From NCBI GenBank assembly GCA_030024085.1, contig JASEJE010000025.1:1-43878 (forward strand): 43,878 nt of DNA, written 5' to 3'. The stretch's first letter is position 1, and every line of letters begins with the position of its first letter. Positions 24,307-32,907 of this stretch are shown here, piece after piece. The notes beneath the pieces were generated by a model. The model had not been told where the DNA came from, made no database searches, and was given only the letters and a program-made list of their open reading frames with translations. Origin of the DNA: Bacillota bacterium (GTDB lineage Bacteria; Bacillota; SHA-98; UBA4971). Made by a program: the position numbers and the translations under genes.

Positions 24307-24949
24307 ATCTCTGACCTCGCCCCACCGTAACTCCGGGGAGTCTCCTGGCGCCTGCGAAAACACGTACGCCAGATCCATGCTTGTGGCAGCACGCATACTG
24401 ATGCCTGATTCAACAACTTCGTTTAGAGATGCATGATCGCAGTTTTGTCGCTGTGTGCTTGCGAGGAACGACGCCAGAAATATGCCCAACTCCCCTGTGT
24501 GGCAAAATTGTACCATAGTATCTAGAGGAAAGCAATGGCAACCGTCACGGTGTGTCGTCACGGTGACCACCAGTACATAACACCTCCTGCCAATGACCAC
24601 AGCCAGCAGGGAGGCAGCTGCTACTCTGTTTGAGGTGCCCTGGTACCCCGTGCTCTCAGGGGTGCACGTGACGGCCGGGCATCGCACGTGTAAGCCGGCT
24701 TGATACTGCATGCGGTCCTGTGCAACGCCGTACTGGCTGCACCGGCGCCGAATGTTCAACCTCGCAGACACGCGCCTTGAGAAGGCTCGCGTCCCGCAGA
24801 GGATGTCAGGGATGCCCGGCCGCCCCTGGCAGGGTCTTTGGGAGGAAATCGGCGAATGACAGCGAATTTCCGTCGTGGATGTCGAACAATGGTCGCACAG
24901 GCAACGTACTCCAACTTCCGTTGCAGACTGCGCGCATGGAGGCGATCTG
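24307..24949. other. 643-base divergent region between the GGDEF and chemoreceptor genes
   Basis: It contains a minus-strand promoter (24507-24535) and, just upstream of that, two direct copies of GTCACGGTG at 24544-24552 and 24557-24565, the second inside the palindrome GTCACGGTGAC. The remaining 380 bases toward the chemoreceptor show no convincing gene. A 76-codon plus-strand frame ending at 24950 is Arg/Cys-rich and looks spurious. Confidence 0.55.
24507..24535 (-). promoter_or_regulatory. Sigma-A-type promoter of the GGDEF gene
   Basis: Minus-strand TTGCTT (24530-24535), 17-base spacer, TACAAT (24507-24512). Transcription would start near 24500, about 100-190 bases before the candidate start codons. 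Confidence 0.55.
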
Positions 24950-26872
24950 ATGAGTAGCAGACCTTTTTCCACCCGACGCCTGTCTAGACTCCGGCGACCG
25001 AGGATTGCGCTGAGGCCGGGCATAGGATCAAAGGTCATGGGCATGGTCGTGTTACTGTTACTTCTGATGGGTGGCGTAGCATATCTCGGCGTTCGGGGTA
25101 TGCAGGTGCAGGAGAGCATGTACTCGAAGATCCTCGAGTCCGGCGTACCTCTGCAGAGACATATTGACAGCCTGCAAATTGCCACCTGGAAGAAGGCTGC
25201 GACGATCCTTTCATACGCGCTCACCCAGGACGAACAGGTGCTCAAGGAGTTTGAAGCGGCTGATGAGGCCTCCAAGGCAGAGATCCGCAACATACTCACC
25301 GTGATGCCTGACGAGAGCAGCATGGCGGAGTACCTTCAGGAACTCGGCGACGCCAATACCAGCTTCGCGTCACGCGCGAATATCGCCAAAATGCTGGTCC
25401 AGGCCGGAGACTCCGAGAAAGCCCTCGAGTTCATCCGCACTGACGGACTGCCGCTGATCGCGAAGCTGAGCTCCATCGCTGATCAGTGGATCGCCTCCAC
25501 CAGCGAAGAGCACGCAAGGCAGGTATCGTCAGCGAGAAGCGAGAGCAGACGTGTGAAGATGATCCTCATCGGAGGAATGGCGATCGCTGCCCTCGCGGGC
25601 CTTGCCATAGGAATCACCCTCACATGGAACATCACTCGACCGGTTTCAAGGCTGATAAGAGCGGCATCGGAGGTTGCCAGGGGGAACCTCGCACAGCAGG
25701 TCCCCACGGTGAAAGGCCGCGACGAGATCGCCGCCCTGTCCAGGGCGTTTACAGACATGGTGCAAAGCCTGAGGACTCTCGTCTCGCGGATCGGGGAGTC
25801 CTCGCGCGAGCTCGCTTCAACAGGCGAGAGTCTGTCAAGGAGCGCCGCCAGCGCGAACGAAGCGACCACCCAGATCGGCGGGATCATGCAGAACGTGGCC
25901 ACAGGAGCAGCTGAGCAGACCCGCCGCGCCCACGATACGCACAGAACCATGAATCAACTGGGTGAGGCCATAAACCAGATAGCCAGGGGTGCCGAGGACC
26001 AGGTCGCGTCGGTGACAGAAGCAAGCAATACCGTCTCGCACATGGTGAGCGCCATCGACAGGGTGGCGAAGAGCGCGGATTCCCTTGTTCACGCGTTTGA
26101 CGGAATGCGGGCCACGGCCCTTTCCGGAAAAGAGGCTGTTGGCAAGGCGATAGGCAGCATGAGAAGGATCGCAGATCTTATCGCCGAGACGGCCAGGGCC
26201 ACAAAGCAGCTCGGGGAGGACTCCGCAAGGATCGGCAACATCGTTGAGGTCATCGATGAGATAGCCGAACAGACCAACCTTCTTGCCCTGAACGCTGCCA
26301 TAGAAGCCGCAAGGGCGGGCGAGCACGGCAGAGGGTTTGCCGTGGTCGCCGATGAGGTCGGCAAACTCGCGACTAGGTCCAGCGAGGCGACGAAGGAGAT
26401 CTCCGCCATAGTCGGCAAGATGCAGCAGAGCGTCGGAACGGCCGATAGGTCTATGGAGGTGACCGCCGCTGAGGCAGAAGGCGGTAACACGCTCGCCGGG
26501 GAGGCGGCTCGGGCACTCTCAGACATCATGGACGCGGTCGGGCTTGTGGCAGAAGAGGTCGAAAACATCGTGGCACTCGTTCAGGAGATGACAGACCACA
26601 GCTCGCAGGCGACGAAGGCCATAGAGAGCGCGGCCAGCATAACAGAGGAGAACACGGCCGCCACGGAAGAGATGGCTGCAGCCAGCGAAGAGGTGAGAAA
26701 GGCCGTGGAGACGGTAGCCTCGGTCTCAGCCCAGACGGCCGCCTCCGCGGAGCAGGTCTCCGCCTCCACCGAAGAGATGGCGGCAACAGTCGCCGAAATG
26801 GCCAGCTCTGCGCGTCGCCTCGCAGAGCTGGCAGCGGACCTCCGAAAGCTGGTGGGATCCTTTACAGCCTAA
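24950..26872 (+). CDS. Methyl-accepting chemotaxis protein
   Basis: A 640-residue transmembrane chemoreceptor. A first membrane helix (about residues 25-48, [20 protein letters not shown]), an extracellular helical sensor of about 150 residues, and a second helix [20 protein letters not shown] near residue 205 are followed by HAMP, then a long coiled-coil signalling domain. The tip contains [20 protein letters not shown] and [14 protein letters not shown], the highly conserved CheA/CheW contact region. The ATG has GGAGG seven bases upstream. A hairpin terminator follows. No other chemotaxis gene is in the window. Ligand unknown. Confidence 0.95.
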   Translation: MSSRPFSTRRLSRLRRPRIALRPGIGSKVMGMVVLLLLLMGGVAYLGVRGMQVQESMYSKILESGVPLQRHIDSLQIATWKKAATILSYALTQDEQVLKEFEAADEASKAEIRNILTVMPDESSMAEYLQELGDANTSFASRANIAKMLVQAGDSEKALEFIRTDGLPLIAKLSSIADQWIASTSEEHARQVSSARSESRRVKMILIGGMAIAALAGLAIGITLTWNITRPVSRLIRAASEVARGNLAQQVPTVKGRDEIAALSRAFTDMVQSLRTLVSRIGESSRELASTGESLSRSAASANEATTQIGGIMQNVATGAAEQTRRAHDTHRTMNQLGEAINQIARGAEDQVASVTEASNTVSHMVSAIDRVAKSADSLVHAFDGMRATALSGKEAVGKAIGSMRRIADLIAETARATKQLGEDSARIGNIVEVIDEIAEQTNLLALNAAIEAARAGEHGRGFAVVADEVGKLATRSSEATKEISAIVGKMQQSVGTADRSMEVTAAEAEGGNTLAGEAARALSDIMDAVGLVAEEVENIVALVQEMTDHSSQATKAIESAASITEENTAATEEMAAASEEVRKAVETVASVSAQTAASAEQVSASTEEMAATVAEMASSARRLAELAADLRKLVGSFTA

Positions 26873-26885
26873 CGATCCAGCGTAA

Positions 26886-26922
26886 CGAGGCCGGGCGAAA
26901 TCGCGCTCTTCGTCCGGCCTCG
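26886..26922 (+). terminator. Intrinsic terminator after the chemoreceptor gene
   Basis: CGAGGCCGG (26886-26894) and CCGGCCTCG (26914-26922) form a 9-bp stem; a loosely T-rich CCCCTTGTTTT lies ten bases beyond. It sits between convergent genes and could serve both strands. Confidence 0.55.
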
Positions 26923-26994
26923 ACGTGGCCCCTTGTTTTCGCCACACCCAGCTTTCCCTTGCTTCGGGCGGGACGCGCCGATGTCAGGCGGGTG

Positions 26995-28656
26995 TCACGA
27001 TCGTCCCTCTGGGAGCATCGGTATCCTGATCCCGTGCTTACGCGCGGTCTCGATGGCCTTCTCGTATCCGGCATCGGCGTGGCGGACGACGCCCGAGCCG
27101 GGGTCGGTCGTGAGCACGCGCTCGAGCCGCCAGTCGGCCTCTTCACTGCCGTCGGCGACCACCACCATGCCGGCATGTATGGAGTATCCTATCCCTACCC
27201 CGCCGCCGTGGTGGACCGAGATCCACGACGCTCCGGAGACCGCATTCAGCAAGGCGTTCAGGATCGGCCAGTCGGCGATGGCATCGCTCCCGTCGCGCAT
27301 GCTCTCGGTCTCGCGGTTGGGCGAGGCCACGGATCCCGTGTCGAGGTGGTCGCGGCCAATCACGATAGGCGCCGAGATCTCGCCCCGCCGCACGAGTTCA
27401 TTTATGGCCCTGCCGAATCTCGCCCTCTCGCCATATCCGAGCCAGCATATCCTGGCGGGTAGCCCCTGGAACTGCACTTTCTCGCGGGCCATCCTGATCC
27501 ACCTGGCAAGGTGCTCGTTTCCGGGGAACTCCCGCAGCACCGCCTCGTCGGTCTTGTAGATGTCCTCGGGGTCGCCCGAAAGCGCTACCCACCGGAAGGG
27601 TCCCTTGCCTTCACAGAAAAGCGGCCGTATGTAGGCGGGCACGAATCCAGGATAGCTGAAGGCCTCTTTCACCCCGGCGTTGAAAGCCTGTTGCCTGAGG
27701 TTGTTACCGTAGTCGAACACCACCGCGCCGCGCCGCTTCATCTCGAGCATCGCCTCTACCTGAACGGCCATGGACTTCATGGCGCGGTCGATGTACTGCC
27801 TCGGGTCGCGCTTGCGAAGCTCCGCGGCCTCCTGCACAGACAGGCCGGCCGGGATGTACCCGCCCAGCGGGTCGTGGGCGGACGTCTGGTCGGTCACGAT
27901 GTCGGGTGTGATCCCGCGCCGGACGAACTCGGGGTGCGTCTCGGCAGCGTTGCCGAGGAGGGCGATGGAGAGAGCCTCCCGCTTCTCCAGGGCCTCGCGC
28001 GCCAGCGCCATCGCCTCGTCGATGCTTCGCGCCATTACGTCGCAGTACTTCGTCGCGAGCCGACGCCTGATGCGGTCCTCGTCCACTTCCACGGCAATGA
28101 GGACTCCGCCGTTCATGGTGACCGCGAGCGGCTGGGCACCGCCCATGCCGCCGAGCCCGGCCGTGAGGGCGAGCCTTCCGGCGAGGCTGCCGCCGAATTG
28201 CTGCCGGGCCGCCTCCCCGAACGTCTCGTAGGTGCCCTGAAGGATACCCTGGGTGCCTATGTAGATCCAGCTTCCGGCCGTCATCTGGCCATACATGGTG
28301 AGGCCTTTCGCCTCGAGCTCCCAGAACTTGTCCCAGGTAGCCCAGGCGGGCACGAGCATCGCGTTGGAGATGAGCACCCTCGGAGCGAGCCGATGCGTCC
28401 TGAACACCCCGACAGGCTTGCCCGACTGCACCAGGAGAGTCTCATCGTCATCGAGGCTCCTGAGCGAGTCAACTATGGCGTGGAACGCTTCCCAGTTACG
28501 TGCGGCCTTGCCGCGGCCGCCGTATACCACAAGCTCCTCCGGCCGCTCTGCCACTTCCGGGTCAAGGTTGTTCATGAGCATCCGCATGGCAGCCTCCTGC
28601 TGCCATCCCTTGCACGATAGCTCCCGCCCTCTCGGCGCACGAACCACCTCTGCCAC
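26995..28656 (-). CDS. hutU: Urocanate hydratase
   Basis: Cytosolic NAD+-dependent lyase that adds water to urocanate to give imidazolonepropionate, the second step of histidine degradation. The 553-residue length is standard. Visible family segments: [20 protein letters not shown], the NAD-binding [38 protein letters not shown] and the C-terminal [19 protein letters not shown]. The GTG start at 28656 follows GGGAGGGTGAGG. Neither hutH, hutI nor hutG is adjacent, so the rest of the pathway must be elsewhere or absent. It follows ftsH's terminator, so it is probably transcribed separately. Confidence 0.95.
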   Translation of the reverse strand: MAEVVRAPRGRELSCKGWQQEAAMRMLMNNLDPEVAERPEELVVYGGRGKAARNWEAFHAIVDSLRSLDDDETLLVQSGKPVGVFRTHRLAPRVLISNAMLVPAWATWDKFWELEAKGLTMYGQMTAGSWIYIGTQGILQGTYETFGEAARQQFGGSLAGRLALTAGLGGMGGAQPLAVTMNGGVLIAVEVDEDRIRRRLATKYCDVMARSIDEAMALAREALEKREALSIALLGNAAETHPEFVRRGITPDIVTDQTSAHDPLGGYIPAGLSVQEAAELRKRDPRQYIDRAMKSMAVQVEAMLEMKRRGAVVFDYGNNLRQQAFNAGVKEAFSYPGFVPAYIRPLFCEGKGPFRWVALSGDPEDIYKTDEAVLREFPGNEHLARWIRMAREKVQFQGLPARICWLGYGERARFGRAINELVRRGEISAPIVIGRDHLDTGSVASPNRETESMRDGSDAIADWPILNALLNAVSGASWISVHHGGGVGIGYSIHAGMVVVADGSEEADWRLERVLTTDPGSGVVRHADAGYEKAIETARKHGIRIPMLPEGRS

Positions 28657-28680
28657 AGGTCCTCACCCTCCCATGAGATT

Positions 28681-28732
28681 GAAACGGGCCAGGCCCCCGC
28701 TTTCACGTCTTCGCGGGGAACGCCTGGCCCGG
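28681..28732 (-). terminator. Intrinsic terminator of ftsH
   Basis: Minus strand: CGGGCCAGGC pairs with GCCTGGCCCG (28722-28731 with 28685-28694), extended by CCCCGC/GCGGGG inside, followed by TTTCAATCTC. A strong, long stem seven bases after the ftsH stop. Confidence 0.85.
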
Positions 28733-28738
28733 TTGTCA

Positions 28739-30703
28739 CTAAGCCCTGCCCGGGCTTTCCGCCAGCTTCGGTGGCCTCGACGGGACACGCCCCTTGGCGC
28801 CGCCGGCCTGCTCCGATGCGCCGCCCTCGTCGCCCAGGGTCGTCGCCGCAGCAGCGGGCCGAACCGCCTCGCCGGCACCAGCCTCCGCGGACGGGGCCTC
28901 CTCCGACAGGATAGCGTCGAGATCTGCTCCCTCGATGGTTTCGCGTTCCTTGAGTGCGTTTGCAAGCCTCACCAGCTTATCCTTGTTGCCGGCGATGATC
29001 TCCTTCGCCCTCGCGTAACAGTCGTCAACGATCCGCCGTACCTCGCGGTCGATGGCGGCTGCCACCTCCTCGCTGTAGTCGCGGTCGTGGGCGAGGTCGC
29101 GGCCGAGGAACACGGTGTCCTCGTGCCTCCTGCCGAACGTAAGCGGGCCGAGCTCCTCGCTCATGCCGTATTCCGTCACCATCCTGCGGACGGCCTTGGT
29201 GATCCCGTTTAGGTCGTTCTCTGCCCCGGTGGATATCTCCCCCAGCATGATCTCCTCAGCCACGCGGCCAGAAAGGCCCACCACGACCTCGTCGAGGATC
29301 TCCGACTTCGTCAGGAAGTGCCGGTCCTCCTCGGGAAGCATCAGCGTATACCCGCCCATCCTGCCGCGCGGGATTATCGACACCTTCTGCACAGGGTTCG
29401 CGTGAGGCAGGAGTTTCGCCGCAAGCGCGTGCCCACCCTCATGGAACGCCACGAGGTTCTTCTCGCGCTCGCTCATAACCCGGCCCTTCTTCTGCGGACC
29501 CGCCACCACACGATCGATGGCCTCGTCGCACTCGGCCATCGTTACCTTGCGCTTGCCTCGACGCGCCGCCAGTATCGCGGCCTCGTTCAGGAGGTTTTCC
29601 AGGTCCGCGCCGGTGAACCCCGGCGTCCTCCGAGCAAGCACCTTCAGGTTGACATCGGGCGCGAGGGGCTTGTTCTTCGCGTGCACTCTCAGAATGGCTT
29701 CCCTGCCCAGAAGATCCGGCATGTCGACGACCACCTGCCGGTCGAACCTGCCCGGCCGCAAAAGCGCTGGGTCGAGCACGTCAGGCCTGTTGGTCGCAGC
29801 AAGCAGGATTATGCCGGAGTTGGGCTCGAACCCGTCCATCTCCACGAGGAGCTGGTTCAGGGTCTGCTCCCTCTCATCGTGCCCGCCGCCGAGACCTGCG
29901 CCGCGCTGCCTGCCCACCGCATCTATCTCGTCGATGAACACGATGCACGGGGCGTTCTTCTTCGCCTGATCGAAGAGGTCCCTCACCCTCGCGGCGCCGA
30001 CGCCCACGAACATCTCCACGAAGTCAGAGCCGCTGATGATGAAGAACGGCACGCCGGCCTCGCCCGCGATGGCACGCCCCAGAAGCGTCTTTCCGGTTCC
30101 AGGAGGTCCCACGAGCAATACGCCCTTGGGTATCTGGGCCCCGAGGTCAGCGAACTTCTTGGGGTGCTTGAGGAACTCCACTATCTCCGCAAGCTCCTCC
30201 TTGGCCTCGTCAACCCCGGCCACATCGGCAAACGTGGTCTTGCCCCGGTCCTCCACATGCAACCTGGCCCTGCTCTTTCCGAAGGAGAGCGCCTTGTTGC
30301 CGCCTCCCTGCATCTGGTTGAGGATGAAGAGCCACAGGCCCACGAAGAAGAGGATGGATATCACCTGGGGCAGAATCGTATACCACCACGGTGGCGCCGG
30401 TTTCGGGTCAGCGGTGACCTCGATCCGGGCAAGCGGCCCCCGGGCGTCTTTCAGCTTGTCGGTGACCAGGCTGATGTCAGGCACGTACGTCTCGAACTCG
30501 CTGCCGTCGGTAAACCTCCCCTCGATCTTGTCATCCCCGATGATATGAAGCTGCGACACATTGCCTGCGTCAAGCCTTTCCATAAACGTGCTCAGGCTGA
30601 CCTTCTTCGGCTCCTGTTTCTGGCCGTAGAAGCTGCTGGCGATGGATACGGTCATGAGGCCGAGCAGGAGCCATAGCCCGAGCGTGCGTAGCGCTTTGTT
30701 CAA
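28739..30703 (-). CDS. ftsH: ATP-dependent zinc metalloprotease FtsH
   Basis: A membrane-anchored AAA+ protease for quality control and regulatory proteolysis; in Bacillus it is needed for sporulation. The 654 residues hold a first membrane helix ([20 protein letters not shown]), an external domain, a second helix ([20 protein letters not shown]), Walker A GPPGTGKT, Walker [13 protein letters not shown] and the zinc site HEGGHA (HExxH, with Gly where Ala is usual). The TTG start at 30703 was chosen for its GGGAGGAG site; a GTG 15 bases earlier overlaps that site. It has its own promoter at 30822-30850 and a strong terminator. Confidence 0.96.
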   Translation of the reverse strand: MNKALRTLGLWLLLGLMTVSIASSFYGQKQEPKKVSLSTFMERLDAGNVSQLHIIGDDKIEGRFTDGSEFETYVPDISLVTDKLKDARGPLARIEVTADPKPAPPWWYTILPQVISILFFVGLWLFILNQMQGGGNKALSFGKSRARLHVEDRGKTTFADVAGVDEAKEELAEIVEFLKHPKKFADLGAQIPKGVLLVGPPGTGKTLLGRAIAGEAGVPFFIISGSDFVEMFVGVGAARVRDLFDQAKKNAPCIVFIDEIDAVGRQRGAGLGGGHDEREQTLNQLLVEMDGFEPNSGIILLAATNRPDVLDPALLRPGRFDRQVVVDMPDLLGREAILRVHAKNKPLAPDVNLKVLARRTPGFTGADLENLLNEAAILAARRGKRKVTMAECDEAIDRVVAGPQKKGRVMSEREKNLVAFHEGGHALAAKLLPHANPVQKVSIIPRGRMGGYTLMLPEEDRHFLTKSEILDEVVVGLSGRVAEEIMLGEISTGAENDLNGITKAVRRMVTEYGMSEELGPLTFGRRHEDTVFLGRDLAHDRDYSEEVAAAIDREVRRIVDDCYARAKEIIAGNKDKLVRLANALKERETIEGADLDAILSEEAPSAEAGAGEAVRPAAAATTLGDEGGASEQAGGAKGRVPSRPPKLAESPGRA

Positions 30704-30821
30704 TTGATCTCCTCCCACTGGTCATCACCACGCACCCGGTGCCGCACTCCCGCCGGCGCCGGGACCATATTGTCTCCTGGTGAAGACCCAGGATTCAGAA
30801 ATGCCCGTGATATGCAAGCAC

Positions 30822-30850
30822 ATTATAGCACAGGGACCCCCCAATCACAA
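30822..30850 (-). promoter_or_regulatory. Sigma-A-type promoter of ftsH
   Basis: Minus-strand TTGTGA (30845-30850), 17-base spacer, TATAAT (30822-30827) with an extended TGC just before it. It sits between the tilS stop and ftsH, giving a leader of about 110 bases. Confidence 0.78.
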
Positions 30851-30884
30851 CCGACGTGCCTCACCGCCTCACCGCCACGCCGCC

Positions 30885-32798
30885 TCACCGACGCGCCTCG
30901 TCGACACGCCTTACCACAAGGCGCAACACACGGCGGGTGGACGGAGTCACCCTGGCGAGGCTGCTCCGCCTGACCCCGACGACCCACACGATTTCACTCC
31001 CAGCTACTATAACGGGCACTCGATCCCGCATGTTCCTGGGGACCTTCTCGTCGATGAAAAGCTCCTTGAGCTTCTTGCGGCCGTCCATGCCGAACGGGGA
31101 GAGCCTGTCCCCCGCCCGCCTGTTCCGCACGACAAGGTCCGTTCCCAGCGCATCCAGGTCGAAGTAGGCCTCATCTGCGCCCGCGCGAGCGATGGCGGCG
31201 CTGGTGGCGTCGCCCTCCTCACCGCCGATCTCGAGCACCTCCGCTTCTACGATGACCCCAAGGTCCGGGACAGGCGTAACACCGGGCACGGCCAGCCTGC
31301 ATTCGATCGGCGCAGGCGGGCTTTCACCCTGCGCGGCCCGGCGGGCATCCGGCTCGCCACCGGGCCCACGTCCGAACTGGAGCCCAGGCCCGATTTCAAG
31401 AACAGACTCCGGGGCGGGCTCCCGGCCATGCCCAGGCGTCGAGCCGCCAGGTTCGTGCGCCGTGCTCGCGAACGCTGGACCAGCAGGCCTGGCCGACCAT
31501 CGGACCTTTCTCGCCCGGATCCCCCGGGGCAGGCTTGCGCTTGCCTCCAGGCGTCCGTTCCGCGCAAGCTCGAGCACCATCTCCACGTGCTCGAACTCGA
31601 TGTCCTCGGCGCCTCGCCCGACAATCCTGACGGCCTCGCGCACCACCCGACGCTGAATGGCGGAAGGTTCAGCCAGAAGGCGTTCGACGCTGAGGACGAC
31701 GCGCCCCGGGGACATTCCGCGCACGATCCCGTGCATCCTCCGCCGAACTTCATCAGAGATGAACCTGTCGTCATCCCTGACGAGCTCCGCGGTCCTCGCG
31801 ATGCTCTCAACTACACGCGCATTATAGTGGCGCTCGAGCATGGGGATGAGCTCGCGCCTCACCCTGTTTCTCGCATACACGGAAGTGAGGTTGGACGCGT
31901 CCACCCTGGGACGCAGGTCGTTGTCCCTGCAATAGTCCTCGATCTCCTGGCGGGTCACCTCGATGAGCGGGCGGATCACGACCGGGCAGCCGCGGCCATC
32001 GCAGTCATCCGCGGCGCCAGCCCCGCCTGGGCCGTCCGGAGACCCCGCACAGTCCGTAGTACCATCTGCACCATGGGCGCCGCCCGTGCGATCCACGCCG
32101 CGATCCGGGTCATCTTCGCTCCGTGAGCGAGGGCTCGCCACTTCCTCCACGTTTCCTGGCGGCTGCCGGGTTGCCGGTGTTGCACTCGGGGACGGCGCCC
32201 CAAGCTGGGGGCCTTGACAGAATGGAGTCGGGAACATTTCTGAATCCCCATCATCTAGCGGACGCACGGGAGGGATCCCTGCAAGCCCCGTGGTGCCCGT
32301 GCCCCGCACCAGCCTCAGCAAGACGGTCTCCGCCTGGTCACCAGCATGGTGGCCGAGCGCCACCTTGGCGGCGCCCGCAGCTCCCGCCACTCGACGGTAG
32401 AACGCGTAGCGGATCTCCCTGGCTGCAAGCTCCACCGACATCCGCTTCTCACGGGCGAGCGCCGCGACGTCGCTGCTCTCGATACTCACAGGCAGGCCGA
32501 GGCGCCGCGCGAGATCCTGCACGTACGCGGCGTCCTCATCGGCCGCCGCGCCGCGCAACATGTGGTTTAGATGTCCGACATGAAGAGAGATCTGAAGTTC
32601 CTGCGAGAGGGACCAAAGGACATGGAGAAGCGCGACCGAGTCCGGCCCGCCTGACACGCCGACCAGCACCCGGTCGCCCGGCTTCGTCATCTCGTGCCGC
32701 TTCATGGTGGACTTCACCTTCGCGATGAAGCCTGTTCCGCCGCCCACTGCGATACCAGCGGCCCCCGGTACGTCTTGCCCCTCGCCGCCCCGGCGCAC
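30885..32798 (-). CDS. tilS: tRNA(Ile)-lysidine synthetase carrying an in-frame palindromic-repeat insertion
   Basis: It converts the AUA-reading tRNA-Ile anticodon cytidine to lysidine, an essential step. The N-terminal PP-loop ATPase motif SGGPDS is near residue 50, followed by GHLNHMLRG, ALGHHAGDQAETVLLRLVRG and GTTGLAGIPPVRP. VIRPLIEVTRQEIEDYC near residue 273 resumes the family pattern, and C-terminal substrate-binding domains follow. The 637 residues exceed the usual 450-480. About 90 residues between IPPVRP and VIRPL are extra: residues 183-226 are encoded by a mobile repeat (32121-32251), then Gly/Asp-rich sequence. Another expansion lies near residues 440-500. The start is uncertain: GTG at 32798 has no close ribosome site, and later GTG/ATG codons before residue 32 are possible. 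Confidence 0.92.
   Translation of the reverse strand: MRRGGEGQDVPGAAGIAVGGGTGFIAKVKSTMKRHEMTKPGDRVLVGVSGGPDSVALLHVLWSLSQELQISLHVGHLNHMLRGAAADEDAAYVQDLARRLGLPVSIESSDVAALAREKRMSVELAAREIRYAFYRRVAGAAGAAKVALGHHAGDQAETVLLRLVRGTGTTGLAGIPPVRPLDDGDSEMFPTPFCQGPQLGAPSPSATPATRQPPGNVEEVASPRSRSEDDPDRGVDRTGGAHGADGTTDCAGSPDGPGGAGAADDCDGRGCPVVIRPLIEVTRQEIEDYCRDNDLRPRVDASNLTSVYARNRVRRELIPMLERHYNARVVESIARTAELVRDDDRFISDEVRRRMHGIVRGMSPGRVVLSVERLLAEPSAIQRRVVREAVRIVGRGAEDIEFEHVEMVLELARNGRLEASASLPRGIRARKVRWSARPAGPAFASTAHEPGGSTPGHGREPAPESVLEIGPGLQFGRGPGGEPDARRAAQGESPPAPIECRLAVPGVTPVPDLGVIVEAEVLEIGGEEGDATSAAIARAGADEAYFDLDALGTDLVVRNRRAGDRLSPFGMDGRKKLKELFIDEKVPRNMRDRVPVIVAGSEIVWVVGVRRSSLARVTPSTRRVLRLVVRRVDEARR
32121..32251 (-). 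repeat. Palindromic repeat, copy 6, inserted in frame within tilS
   Basis: On the minus strand it runs from GATGGGGATTCAGAAATG and TCCCGAC through CTTGGGGCGCCGTCCCCGAG and TGCAACACCGGCAACCCGGC to CCCTCGCTCACGG. The middle is identical to the right half of the 16706-16905 copy (about 40 bases), and both outer ends match that copy with some changes. The central AAAATCCGGCC hairpin is missing, leaving about 131 bp. It is translated as PTPFCQGPQLGAPSPSATPA followed by TRQPPGNVEE. Confidence 0.88.
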
Positions 32799-32852
32799 GA
32801 GCCACGGCGGCCTGACCTCCGTCTCCCGGACGAGCCCACTCCTTCCAGTGTC

Positions 32853-32858
32853 ATTATA
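32853..32858 (-). promoter_or_regulatory. Extended -10 element upstream of tilS
   Basis: Minus-strand TGGTATAAT gives a perfect TATAAT with the TGn extension; no good -35 is present, as is usual for extended -10 promoters. Transcription would start near 32846, about 50 bases before the first possible tilS start. Confidence 0.55.
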
Positions 32859-32907
32859 CCATGCGTTTCACGTCCCATCGCGAGTCCTGCGGAAAACGGG
32901 GCGCCAC

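Noticed and set aside
27511-28620. Plus-strand frame of 369 codons opposite hutU
   Set aside because: Shadow of the hutU codon pattern; no domain and no ribosome site.
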